42,900 nt of DNA from NCBI GenBank assembly GCA_027080725.1, contig JALWRC010000089.1, forward strand, positions 1 to 42,900. Reading direction: 5' to 3'. The notes under the pieces are model-generated. The model had not been told where the DNA came from. It saw only the letters and a program-made list of their open reading frames with translations, and did not search any database. The position numbers and the translations under genes are program-made. The first letter of the stretch is position 1. Each line of letters opens with the position of its first letter. This document shows positions 26,652 to 34,529 of the stretch, one piece after another. The DNA is from Saprospiraceae bacterium (GTDB taxonomy: Bacteria > Bacteroidota > Bacteroidia > Chitinophagales > Saprospiraceae).

Positions 26652-27227
26652 CTATTTGCGATCATTTCGCTCTTTGAGCACCCAATACAAACCCCGCAGA
26701 TTGACAGTAGGCTTGGGTAGCATAAATACTAAAATTATCTCTTCGATATTCGCAATAATGGCGATAGTCATGACGATGTAAAATGAAACGGGTTCGATAC
26801 CGTGAAGAAAAACCACAAAAAAATAAACCCCTAACAAGATCGCAGTGATCTTCCATGAATATAAGTGAAAGGAGGGCAAACCCCGATACTTCACAAGGGC
26901 CAACACATGAAAAAGGAGGTAGGTCCCTAAAAAGACAAAAAGTATCCCTTTGTAGGGGATTAACTCCTCCCATTTCATAGTGTAAACCGCATAAAGAGCA
27001 GCAATCATGGTTAGAAAATCTCCGTAGGAGTCCAATTTAGCCCCCAATTTGCTTTCGATATTCCACTTTCGTGCGATACTGCCATCGATGAGATCACTAA
27101 ACAAACTGATAGCGATAAGTATCACAAACGGGGTCTCTTTTTGTTGCCACGCGAGGTACATCAAGATGGGAAAAGCGACGATGCGAAACCCACTGAGTAG
27201 ATTGGGAATATTAACATTTCGATTCAT
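26652..27227 (-). CDS. CDP-alcohol phosphatidyltransferase family protein
   Basis: 191 residues from ATG 27227 (MNRNVNIPNLLSGFR). An upstream in-frame TTG overlaps the -7 element and is excluded. The full catalytic motif DxxDGxxARx8GxxxDxxxD is present (DLIDGSIARKWNIESKLG followed by AKLDSYGD). About six membrane helices surround it. Such enzymes transfer a phosphoalcohol from a CDP-activated donor in phospholipid synthesis; phosphatidylglycerophosphate synthase or a relative is the best guess. Head group unknown. It is divergent from the large outer-membrane protein gene. Confidence 0.9.
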   Translation of the reverse strand: MNRNVNIPNLLSGFRIVAFPILMYLAWQQKETPFVILIAISLFSDLIDGSIARKWNIESKLGAKLDSYGDFLTMIAALYAVYTMKWEELIPYKGILFVFLGTYLLFHVLALVKYRGLPSFHLYSWKITAILLGVYFFVVFLHGIEPVSFYIVMTIAIIANIEEIILVFMLPKPTVNLRGLYWVLKERNDRK

Positions 27228-27249
27228 GCCGGATTTGTTTCTGTCCCCC

Positions 27250-27257
27250 AAAGCTAC
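27250..27257 (-). promoter_or_regulatory. -7 promoter element (TAGCTTTG on minus)
   Basis: An exact TAnnTTTG match on the minus strand, 22 nt before ATG 27227. It covers the alternative TTG start at 27251. Confidence 0.6.
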
Positions 27258-27321
27258 AATAAGTTATCCAATTATTGCTAATCGCATCAATACGCTACGC
27301 CCCAAAACCATCGTTCATTGT

Positions 27322-30300
27322 ATGAAAATAGATATGGCGAGAATTGGAAGGGGAATAGTCATCATTTTTACCGTCTTGTGTGCGACAGCAGGCCTGACAC
27401 AGATACCCGACACCCTACCCTATTCTACAAAGGTGTTACCGATGACCCGGACGATGGTGATAGATACCCTGACCCTAATACCCGGTTCGGTAAGGTTGTC
27501 GTATAAACACGGGGAGCGGGTGCTTTGCAGGTATGAAATTGTTGACAATACCCTGATTTTTGAAGATACGATCTGCCTCCATAAGGATAGTCTGCTCGTT
27601 GTCCAATATCGCACATTGCCATTTTATATTGGAAAAACCTATCGGTATATTGACACCACTCGCTTGACTTCCGCCCGCCGGAAGAACGAATACATTTATG
27701 ATTATCAGGTGGATCCCGTAGCGGAAGGGGGAGTTTTTGGCTCCAAAGGCGTCCAATATTCCGGTAGTTTTTCCAGAGGAATTTCTGTAGGCAACAACCA
27801 AGACCTCGTCTATGATGCAGATTTTAATATGGCGATGCAAGGAGATATAGGGGACGGGATTCACATAAAAGGAGCCATTGCAGACAACAAATTGCCCATC
27901 CAACCCGAAGGAAATACCAAGCAGTTGAGTGCTTTCGACCGGGTTTTTATCGAGTTGAGCAAGGGCCCCTACCGGTTATTGGCCGGAGATTACAACAGTC
28001 ATTCCGGACAAGCCCGGTTTCTCCGCTACAATCGAAAACTCTTGGGACTCTCCTTTCATTCCAAAGCCAATCGGGGAGGATGGGAAGAAGCAAGCAAGGC
28101 AGAGTTTGCTATATCAAAAGGAAAATACAGAAAGCAGCAGTTGGAAGTCAAAGAAGGCAACCAAGGGCCGTATAAACTCACCGGCAATCAAGGGGAGCGA
28201 TTTATCGTAGTCATCTCCGGGAGCGAAAAGGTGTATTACGATGGCGTACCATTGCAGAGAGGGGAAGATGCGGATTATGTCATGAACTATAATCTCGGAG
28301 AAATTGCCTTTACTATCCGCAGGCCCGTGACCATCAATAGCCGGATAATAGTCGAATTCGAATACCTCAACCAACAGTATTCCCGCACGGTCATGACGAC
28401 TTCGACCCAATGGAAAAACAACAAATCCGGTATTTATATCGAAGGATACAGCCGTACCGACAGCCGAAAACCCTCCGTCAATTTTCAAGGAAGTTTTGAC
28501 TCCTCTGCCATAGCAATGCTGAGTCAAGCACCCGAAAAAAGAGGCGATATTCTCTTGTCGAGCATACGACCGATTGACCCATTGCAATCCCAATCCGGGA
28601 TCGGGTATGTTCTCAGAGACACGTTTTATACCATACGTGGGATACGTAAGGATACGCAGGTATTGGTTTATACTCCTGGACAAACAACACAGCAAAAGTA
28701 TGCCGCCAGTTTTAGTGAAGTCCCGCCGGGTACCGGTGATTATTCGATTCTAAAAACCGATGCCAACGGAAGGGTCTATTATTGGGTGGCACCCGACCCT
28801 CAGACCGGTTTGCCTCAGGGCAATTATGTACCGGCGATTCGCATAACGCCACCTTCGACCCACCAGGTGGTCGAACTGGGAGGAACGTATGCGATATCCA
28901 AACACCTGGAGACGACAGGAAGCGTGGCGTTTAGTCATTTGGATCTCAACAGGTATTCGAGCCTTTATGAGGACAATGACAACGGAATGGCCGCAGAAGC
29001 GGGTTTGACATGGGAGAATGCAATCTACAAAAAATGGACTATCAAAATGCACGCGGGTTATGGGTACCAGAGTAAGAATTTTTCGACCGTAGATCCCTAT
29101 AGAAACATCGAGTTCAACCGGTATTGGAACCTACCTTTGGAGCAGGATACGACCTATGATGAGCATTTGCCACAAGTTCAAGTGGTTTTATCCAAATCTG
29201 TGAAGCAAACGATTTCATACCAAATGCGTGGATTGTTTCGCCCGGGAGTTTATGAGGGAAGAAGACATTCATGGGGCATGAAATGGTCGACGGGGCCCTG
29301 GCAATTAGAATCCTCCGGAGGCATCATGAACGCAGTGGACCGGACGGAAACCAGTCGTTTTTTATCGCCCAAAGCCCGAATTTCTTATTCCGGTAAAAAG
29401 TGGGAGACAGGATTGCGGTTCGAATCTGAGGACAACCGCAGAGTGGAAAATACAACCGACACCCTTACTTCCTCGAGTTTTTACTTCCGCCAATTGGAAT
29501 CCTATATCCAAAACCGCGGTAATAACCCGGCAAAAACCCGCTTTACCTACACCCGGAGAATCGACGGGCTCCCCGATAATAATCAAATGGAAGTATCCTC
29601 CGTATCTAACCAATATTCCCTTAGACTCGGAGGAGTATTGGGCAAGCATAACCGGTGGAGTACCGAACTCGGTTACCGCCAACTCGATGTGAAAGAGCGG
29701 CTGATACAAAACACCAACGATAGTAAAACCCTCTTGGGCAAAAACCATCTCTCTCTACGGCTGTGGAAAGATGCGTTGCTTTACGATGGGACGTATGAAC
29801 TCAACTCCGGACAGGAACCCAAGCTCGAATTTGTTTTCGTAGAGGTAAAACCCGGAGAAGGGCAGTATATTTTTACCGATTTTAATCACGATGGCGTACC
29901 ACAGATCAACGAGTATTTATTGGCTCCGTATTCTGATACGGCGAGGTATGTCAAACTGCGAGCATTCAATAATAATTTTATTCAAACCAACAGCACCATC
30001 CTCCAACAGGCGGTGACCTTTAACCCTTCAAAATGGATAACCATCGAGAGCACAAAAAGGCTTCGCCCGTGGTTAAATTGGACGTTTCGCTCGATTTACC
30101 GGTCGGACAAGAAGAGCAAATCGGATAAATGGAAGGACAGAATCAATCCCTTTTCCGGAGAGATTGTGGATTCTCTGTTGGTGCGATTGTCTTATACCTG
30201 GAGCAATCGTTGGGTGTATAATCCCGCCGGTAGCAAATACGATATCCATATCGGATATGACCAAAACCGGCAAAGGCTCATACTGGTAACCGGTTATGAA

Positions 30301-30831
30301 CAAAATCAACTCAAAGAGTGGACGGGTAAGCTTCGTTGGAATGTGAGAAACAATCTGGACCTTACGGCTGACACAAAATATGGAAGGAGACAAGCGGACT
30401 CTGAGGCATTTGACGACCGGGATTATAAGATACGATTTAACGAAGGGGAGCTAAGAGCAAATTACTTACCCCAAAGAAAGCTCAAATACAGTTTGATAGC
30501 GTCTATTGTCGAAAAAAAGAATGAAAGCCCCTTGTCGGAACAAACCGTACAGCAATCTATCGCGGCAGAAGTTAATATCAAACAAAGTGCAAAGCAGTCT
30601 TTTCTCGTAAACATGGAGTATGCATCTGTACGGTATTCCGGTAGCCCGGGTACGCCGTTAGAGCTCATCATGCTCGATGGCTTAAAAGATGGAAACAACT
30701 ATCTCTGGTCTTGCCAATGGAATAGAAAACTGTCCGGAAATGTGTACTTAAAAATCAACTACAACGGGAGAAAAACCGGAGCTTCCAAGGTTTTTCACAA
30801 TGGCACCATGCAAGTCAGAGCCATCTTTTAA
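27322..30831 (+). CDS. large outer-membrane beta-barrel protein, uncharacterised
   Basis: 1169 residues from ATG 27322 (an ATG four codons later is also possible). The open frame extends 90 codons further upstream, but that part overlaps the divergent gene. The N terminus is a signal peptide (RGIVIIFTVLCATAGLTQ). Residues to about 120 look like a small periplasmic domain. The rest alternates short amphipathic strands with loops, typical of a very large barrel (VQYSGSFSRGISVGNNQDLVYDADFNMAMQG and many similar), and ends ...GTMQVRAIF with a terminal Phe. A calcium-loop-like FTDFNHDGVPQINEYL (about residue 850) recurs in this type of Bacteroidota protein. It has no TonB box or plug domain that I can recognise. 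Role unknown; a cell-envelope transport or assembly function is plausible. Confidence 0.8.
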   Translation: MKIDMARIGRGIVIIFTVLCATAGLTQIPDTLPYSTKVLPMTRTMVIDTLTLIPGSVRLSYKHGERVLCRYEIVDNTLIFEDTICLHKDSLLVVQYRTLPFYIGKTYRYIDTTRLTSARRKNEYIYDYQVDPVAEGGVFGSKGVQYSGSFSRGISVGNNQDLVYDADFNMAMQGDIGDGIHIKGAIADNKLPIQPEGNTKQLSAFDRVFIELSKGPYRLLAGDYNSHSGQARFLRYNRKLLGLSFHSKANRGGWEEASKAEFAISKGKYRKQQLEVKEGNQGPYKLTGNQGERFIVVISGSEKVYYDGVPLQRGEDADYVMNYNLGEIAFTIRRPVTINSRIIVEFEYLNQQYSRTVMTTSTQWKNNKSGIYIEGYSRTDSRKPSVNFQGSFDSSAIAMLSQAPEKRGDILLSSIRPIDPLQSQSGIGYVLRDTFYTIRGIRKDTQVLVYTPGQTTQQKYAASFSEVPPGTGDYSILKTDANGRVYYWVAPDPQTGLPQGNYVPAIRITPPSTHQVVELGGTYAISKHLETTGSVAFSHLDLNRYSSLYEDNDNGMAAEAGLTWENAIYKKWTIKMHAGYGYQSKNFSTVDPYRNIEFNRYWNLPLEQDTTYDEHLPQVQVVLSKSVKQTISYQMRGLFRPGVYEGRRHSWGMKWSTGPWQLESSGGIMNAVDRTETSRFLSPKARISYSGKKWETGLRFESEDNRRVENTTDTLTSSSFYFRQLESYIQNRGNNPAKTRFTYTRRIDGLPDNNQMEVSSVSNQYSLRLGGVLGKHNRWSTELGYRQLDVKERLIQNTNDSKTLLGKNHLSLRLWKDALLYDGTYELNSGQEPKLEFVFVEVKPGEGQYIFTDFNHDGVPQINEYLLAPYSDTARYVKLRAFNNNFIQTNSTILQQAVTFNPSKWITIESTKRLRPWLNWTFRSIYRSDKKSKSDKWKDRINPFSGEIVDSLLVRLSYTWSNRWVYNPAGSKYDIHIGYDQNRQRLILVTGYEQNQLKEWTGKLRWNVRNNLDLTADTKYGRRQADSEAFDDRDYKIRFNEGELRANYLPQRKLKYSLIASIVEKKNESPLSEQTVQQSIAAEVNIKQSAKQSFLVNMEYASVRYSGSPGTPLELIMLDGLKDGNNYLWSCQWNRKLSGNVYLKINYNGRKTGASKVFHNGTMQVRAIF

Positions 30832-30843
30832 ATAATGGCCACC

Positions 30844-31650
30844 CTATTCCTTATAAATCAACAAAGGAACGTGTGCATGAAAAAACATTTGTTTGGAGAG
30901 GCTGTGGTGAAAGATACGCTCCCAAAGCCTCCTCCTCGGAATAAATAGCGACAACCAATCCACCTCCTTTGTCTGAATGTAGTTATTGAGCCCTTCTTCC
31001 ACAGATGGGTTGACGATGATATCTACCGGAAAATTACTGATATTCTCTAAGATGTATGAGCTTTTGTCAGACATATCCGGCAAATCGATGTCCTTCTTGA
31101 CGTTGACGATACGAAGTTCGGCACCCAAACGGTCCGCTATCTTTTTTAATGTCGCTATGGGTAGAAAAGACTTCGGATTGAGGTCTGTGGCATAGGCAAT
31201 CCTTTTAATTGCACGATACGTCGCTTTGTCCGGGATAGATAGTACAGGAACAGGAGAAGATAGCATGGTGTGTGTGGTGACACTACCCAACATATGTTCG
31301 AGTACATTGTGCTCGCCTTTGGCACCCAGAGCGATCATATCGATATTGTTTTTATCTGCATAGCAGACGATTTCCTGTGGAATAAACATCCCGAATATAG
31401 CACTGGAAGTATTCAAGATTTCAGATGGAATACCGGAGGTCAACTCGTTCAACTTCTCTTCTGCAGCTGCTTTGATTTCTTGCAAAACGGTATCCATATT
31501 GGTAAAATCAGCTTCACTATGTAAAGGAGGAATTTTATATATATGGATGACATCAAGCGTGGCTCCCAGGTCGCCGGCAAGATGAATGATATAGTCCAGA
31601 GCACTTTGGGCAGCAGGAGAAAAATCGGTGGCATACAATATTCGTATCAT
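30844..31650 (-). CDS. tandem universal stress protein (UspA family)
   Basis: 268 residues from ATG 31650 (MIRILYATDFSPAAQ); the longer frame adds 24 residues of unlike sequence. There are two Usp domains. The first (1-140) has the ATP-binding pattern G2xG9xGS, seen as GAKGEHNVLEHMLGSVT, so it should bind ATP. The second (about 145-268, KRIAYATDLNPKSFL...) has a degenerate glycine motif and may be structural. Such proteins are induced in stress or growth arrest. It is cytoplasmic and convergent with the outer-membrane protein gene, 12 bp apart. Confidence 0.9.
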   Translation of the reverse strand: MIRILYATDFSPAAQSALDYIIHLAGDLGATLDVIHIYKIPPLHSEADFTNMDTVLQEIKAAAEEKLNELTSGIPSEILNTSSAIFGMFIPQEIVCYADKNNIDMIALGAKGEHNVLEHMLGSVTTHTMLSSPVPVLSIPDKATYRAIKRIAYATDLNPKSFLPIATLKKIADRLGAELRIVNVKKDIDLPDMSDKSSYILENISNFPVDIIVNPSVEEGLNNYIQTKEVDWLSLFIPRRRLWERIFHHSLSKQMFFHAHVPLLIYKE

Positions 31651-31866
31651 ATCAGATATTTTTGATGTCAATATAAGAAATCCCGTAAGAATTTTAATGC
31701 AGGAAAGCATTCTCTCCGTCAAAGGCTAAGTTACGGTTTATTCTTCTATAATGGCATTTCAACCGCCCTTTTTAAGATTGAAAATCACAAGCTTTTGGCA
31801 TGGTGTGTGAAAATATACCTCAAAGTCAAAACATACTGCCTACATCAATCGTTTGTGCTCATGGTG
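31651..31866. other. spacer between usp and the MoxR regulatory region
   Basis: No gene or RNA seen. AT-rich sequence between divergent genes. The regulatory signals lie further right, at 31867-31983. Confidence 0.35.
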
Positions 31867-31880
31867 TTGAGTGCACTCAA
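31867..31880. promoter_or_regulatory. operator-like palindrome 1 (TTGAGTGCACTCAA)
   Basis: A perfect 14-bp palindrome with half-sites TTGAGT/ACTCAA. It shares TGAGT-nn-ACTCA with a second palindrome 90 bp downstream. Confidence 0.5.
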
Positions 31881-31957
31881 AAAAATCTTATCGAATTAAG
31901 CTGCAAAAAAAATTATCACTTTGCTCAACCGGTATTTTGACAATCATAAACCTTTAG

Positions 31958-31969
31958 TGAGTCGACTCA
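31958..31969. promoter_or_regulatory. operator-like palindrome 2 (TGAGTCGACTCA)
   Basis: A perfect 12-bp palindrome with the same half-sites as the one at 31867. It lies 6 bp upstream of the -7 element, between the -33 and -7 regions, where a bound repressor would block RNA polymerase. Confidence 0.5.
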
Positions 31970-31975
31970 ATGTTT

Positions 31976-31983
31976 TACATTTG
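31976..31983 (+). promoter_or_regulatory. -7 promoter element of the MoxR gene (TACATTTG)
   Basis: An exact TAnnTTTG match giving a leader of about 55 nt before ATG 32046. Confidence 0.6.
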
Positions 31984-32045
31984 CATACTTTTAGAACCTC
32001 GTGCTCCATACAGGACCGGTGTATTTATAAAAATCAAACAGAAAA

Positions 32046-33008
32046 ATGACACAGACATCAGATGTTAAAGCGGTAGATTTGTTGGCACAGTCGTATAAGG
32101 ACATGCGTCAAGAGATAGCAAAGATTATTGTTGGACAGGACCAAGTAGTAGAGGATGTTTTGATATCCCTGTTTGCCAATGGGCACTCCCTTTTGGTAGG
32201 GGTTCCCGGTCTTGCCAAAACGCTTTTGGTGAGCACCATTTCAGAAGTATTGGATTTGGATTTCAAACGCATCCAGTTTACGCCGGACCTAATGCCTTCT
32301 GATATAACCGGCTCTGAAATTCTCGACGAAAACCGGAAGTTCACCTTCAATAAAGGCCCTATCTTCGCCAATATTGTATTGGCAGATGAGATCAACCGGA
32401 CACCTCCCAAGACGCAGGCGGCCCTGTTGGAGTCCATGCAAGAGCGCTCTGTTACGGTATCCGGAAAGCAGTACCATCTACCGAAACCGTTTTTTGTTTT
32501 GGCAACTCAAAACCCAATTGAGCAGGAAGGGACCTATCCTTTGCCGGAAGCGCAGTTGGACCGGTTTATGTTTAATATTACCCTGGACTACCCCAGCCTC
32601 GAAGAAGAAATTCATATCGTAAAAGAGACCACCGGCAATAAGCAGGTAGCACTAAAACACATTCTGACAGGAGAACAAATTCTCGACTACCAAAAATTAG
32701 TGCGAAAAATACCCGTTCCGGACAATGTCCTCACCTATGCGGTCAAATTGGCGACCTCCACCCGTCCAAACACCGACCATTCTCCGGATTTGGTTAATAA
32801 GTACTTGGGTTGGGGCGCAGGCCCTCGAGCGTCTCAATACCTCATATTGGGAGCCAAATGCCGTGCCGCGGTCAACGGCAAATACTCCCCGGATATAGAA
32901 GATGTACAGGCCGTTGCTCAGAATGTGTTGCGCCATCGTATCGTTAGAAATTATAAGGCAGAAGCTGAAGGAGTAACAGAGGATGATATTATCCTGCAAT
33001 TAATGTGA
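32046..33008 (+). CDS. MoxR-family AAA+ ATPase
   Basis: 320 residues. Walker A is GVPGLAKT (about 58-65), and Walker B is IVLADEINR with the catalytic acidic residue. Sensor-like FVLATQNPIEQEGTYPLPEAQLDRFMF is the typical MoxR signature. A helical lid follows to residue 320. MoxR proteins act as chaperones that help activate protein complexes, often with von Willebrand A-domain partners. Here the usual downstream genes (DUF58 and BatA/BatB) are missing and a DUF4837 lipoprotein gene follows after 194 bp. The leader carries two related palindromes that suggest specific control. Confidence 0.94.
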   Translation: MTQTSDVKAVDLLAQSYKDMRQEIAKIIVGQDQVVEDVLISLFANGHSLLVGVPGLAKTLLVSTISEVLDLDFKRIQFTPDLMPSDITGSEILDENRKFTFNKGPIFANIVLADEINRTPPKTQAALLESMQERSVTVSGKQYHLPKPFFVLATQNPIEQEGTYPLPEAQLDRFMFNITLDYPSLEEEIHIVKETTGNKQVALKHILTGEQILDYQKLVRKIPVPDNVLTYAVKLATSTRPNTDHSPDLVNKYLGWGAGPRASQYLILGAKCRAAVNGKYSPDIEDVQAVAQNVLRHRIVRNYKAEAEGVTEDDIILQLM

Positions 33009-33202
33009 ATTGGACCTTCGGTTCAGTCCCTTTCATCACAATGATACACCAATAAACCCGATGGTAGCATCTACATAGTTGAAGGTATCAAAGGGCCTTT
33101 TCGGAGTCTGTGGGTACTTGTATTTGAACCGGAAGGATTCTATGTCTATTAGTAGACGGGTATCTGACCAATAGAATTAGAAGACAGTAAAAGTTTACAC
33201 CG

Positions 33203-34267
33203 ATGAATTGGACCAACATTATATTTTGGATGGCCTCTATTTTTGTGCTAACCGGTTGTGATTCCAAAAAATTCAACCCTAAGCCGTTGGCCATGGGGGA
33301 GCCCAATAGAATAACCGTAGTTGCAGACCAGAGCGAAGTCAAGGGTCCACTGGGCGATACATTGCGTGCTCTATTTGAAAAATCCTACCTCATTACCCCT
33401 CAAGATGAGCCCCAATATGATTTGAGATACCATACCCCAAATGCTGTCGCCGCAGATGAATATAAGAGAAGTCTGCGCACCTATATCATTCCGGTGATTA
33501 CCAAGGACACTTCCCGTTCTTCGGTGCGATTTGTAAAAAACTTTGTAGACCGGCACATCATCGACAAAGCAAGAATTGATACTTCGATTACCAACCGGAT
33601 CTATAAGAACCTTTGGGCGAAGGGCCAAATCATTATCCTCGTATTGGGTAAAGACGAAAAACAACTCATCTCCCGAATAAAAGATCAGTACCCTTCCATC
33701 ATCAACCTCATTCGACCGCACGATCAAAAGTTGATACATTCCCGCGCTTTTGTAGAGGGGGAAGACAGGAGACTGACAGAATTAATAGACTCGATGTTCG
33801 GTCTTAAATTGGAGATTCCGGAGGGCTATTATATGGCGGTCAAGAAAAAAAACACCCTGTGGTTGCGTAAGGATTATCTCGATATCAATATGAACATCAT
33901 GATCGCCCAGTACCGGTATAAAAATGCAGATCAGGTTTCCAAAGAAGGGATGATAAACGTGTTTAATGATTTGGGGAAATTGGTCACTACGGATACACCG
34001 GATGACCGGGTGGTCATAGATGACAAAAACTTTCCCGTTGTCCTCTATACCAAAACGGTGGACGGGCATTATGCGATAGAGATGCGTGCCATTTGGAATA
34101 CGGTGAAGGATTTTTTTGGTGGGCCGGCCATTGCATTAGCTATTATTGACACTACGAAGGGTAAGCTCTACTATATAACAGGGTTCGTGTATTCTCCTTC
34201 AAAACAAAAGAGAGATCTCATCGAGCAATTGGGACACATCATCTCTTCCGTCCAACTGAAGCGGTAG
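33203..34267 (+). CDS. DUF4837 family lipoprotein
   Basis: 354 residues. The lipobox is VLTGC (Cys19), so it is an exported lipoprotein. The body matches what I know of DUF4837 in Bacteroidota: NRITVVADQSEVKGPLGDTLRALFE near the N terminus, DTSRSSVRFVKNFVDRHII, NLWAKGQIIILVLGKDEKQL, and a C-terminal half with TLWLRKDYLDINMNIMIAQYRY and RAIWNTVKDFFGGPAIALAIIDTTKGKLYYITGFVYSP. Function unknown. The family is widely conserved in the phylum, which suggests a general envelope role. It could share the MoxR transcript, as no separate promoter was recognised in the 194-bp gap. Confidence 0.85.
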   Translation: MNWTNIIFWMASIFVLTGCDSKKFNPKPLAMGEPNRITVVADQSEVKGPLGDTLRALFEKSYLITPQDEPQYDLRYHTPNAVAADEYKRSLRTYIIPVITKDTSRSSVRFVKNFVDRHIIDKARIDTSITNRIYKNLWAKGQIIILVLGKDEKQLISRIKDQYPSIINLIRPHDQKLIHSRAFVEGEDRRLTELIDSMFGLKLEIPEGYYMAVKKKNTLWLRKDYLDINMNIMIAQYRYKNADQVSKEGMINVFNDLGKLVTTDTPDDRVVIDDKNFPVVLYTKTVDGHYAIEMRAIWNTVKDFFGGPAIALAIIDTTKGKLYYITGFVYSPSKQKRDLIEQLGHIISSVQLKR

Positions 34268-34529
34268 GTTAACCAGGGCAAACTCATACCTTAATCACCC
34301 TTTTCTGTGATTGCCTTAAAGTATTAAATTATAACGAGTTAAGTTTGGAATGATACCATCCCAAAAAGTGCAGCAGTGAACAACTTGCTGTGCTGATAAG
34401 AAGCAAAAATTAGGAGGGTTAAGTTCTTAATCATAAACTTACTTTTTAATAATATTTCTGGAGCACAAGAAACAGAGGGGAGCTGATGACTGCGTCGCTG
34501 TAAAGATATAAAACCTCATTTCATGCCGA

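Noticed and set aside
27049-27321. 5' extension of the large outer-membrane protein frame
   Set aside because: It lies opposite the start of the CDP-alcohol phosphatidyltransferase gene and lacks a signal peptide. The ATG at 27322 gives a proper signal peptide.
34268-34529. Terminator between the convergent DUF4837 and receptor-like genes
   Set aside because: A short AATCAC/GTGATT pair exists near 34293-34312 but has no T run on either strand, so I did not annotate it.
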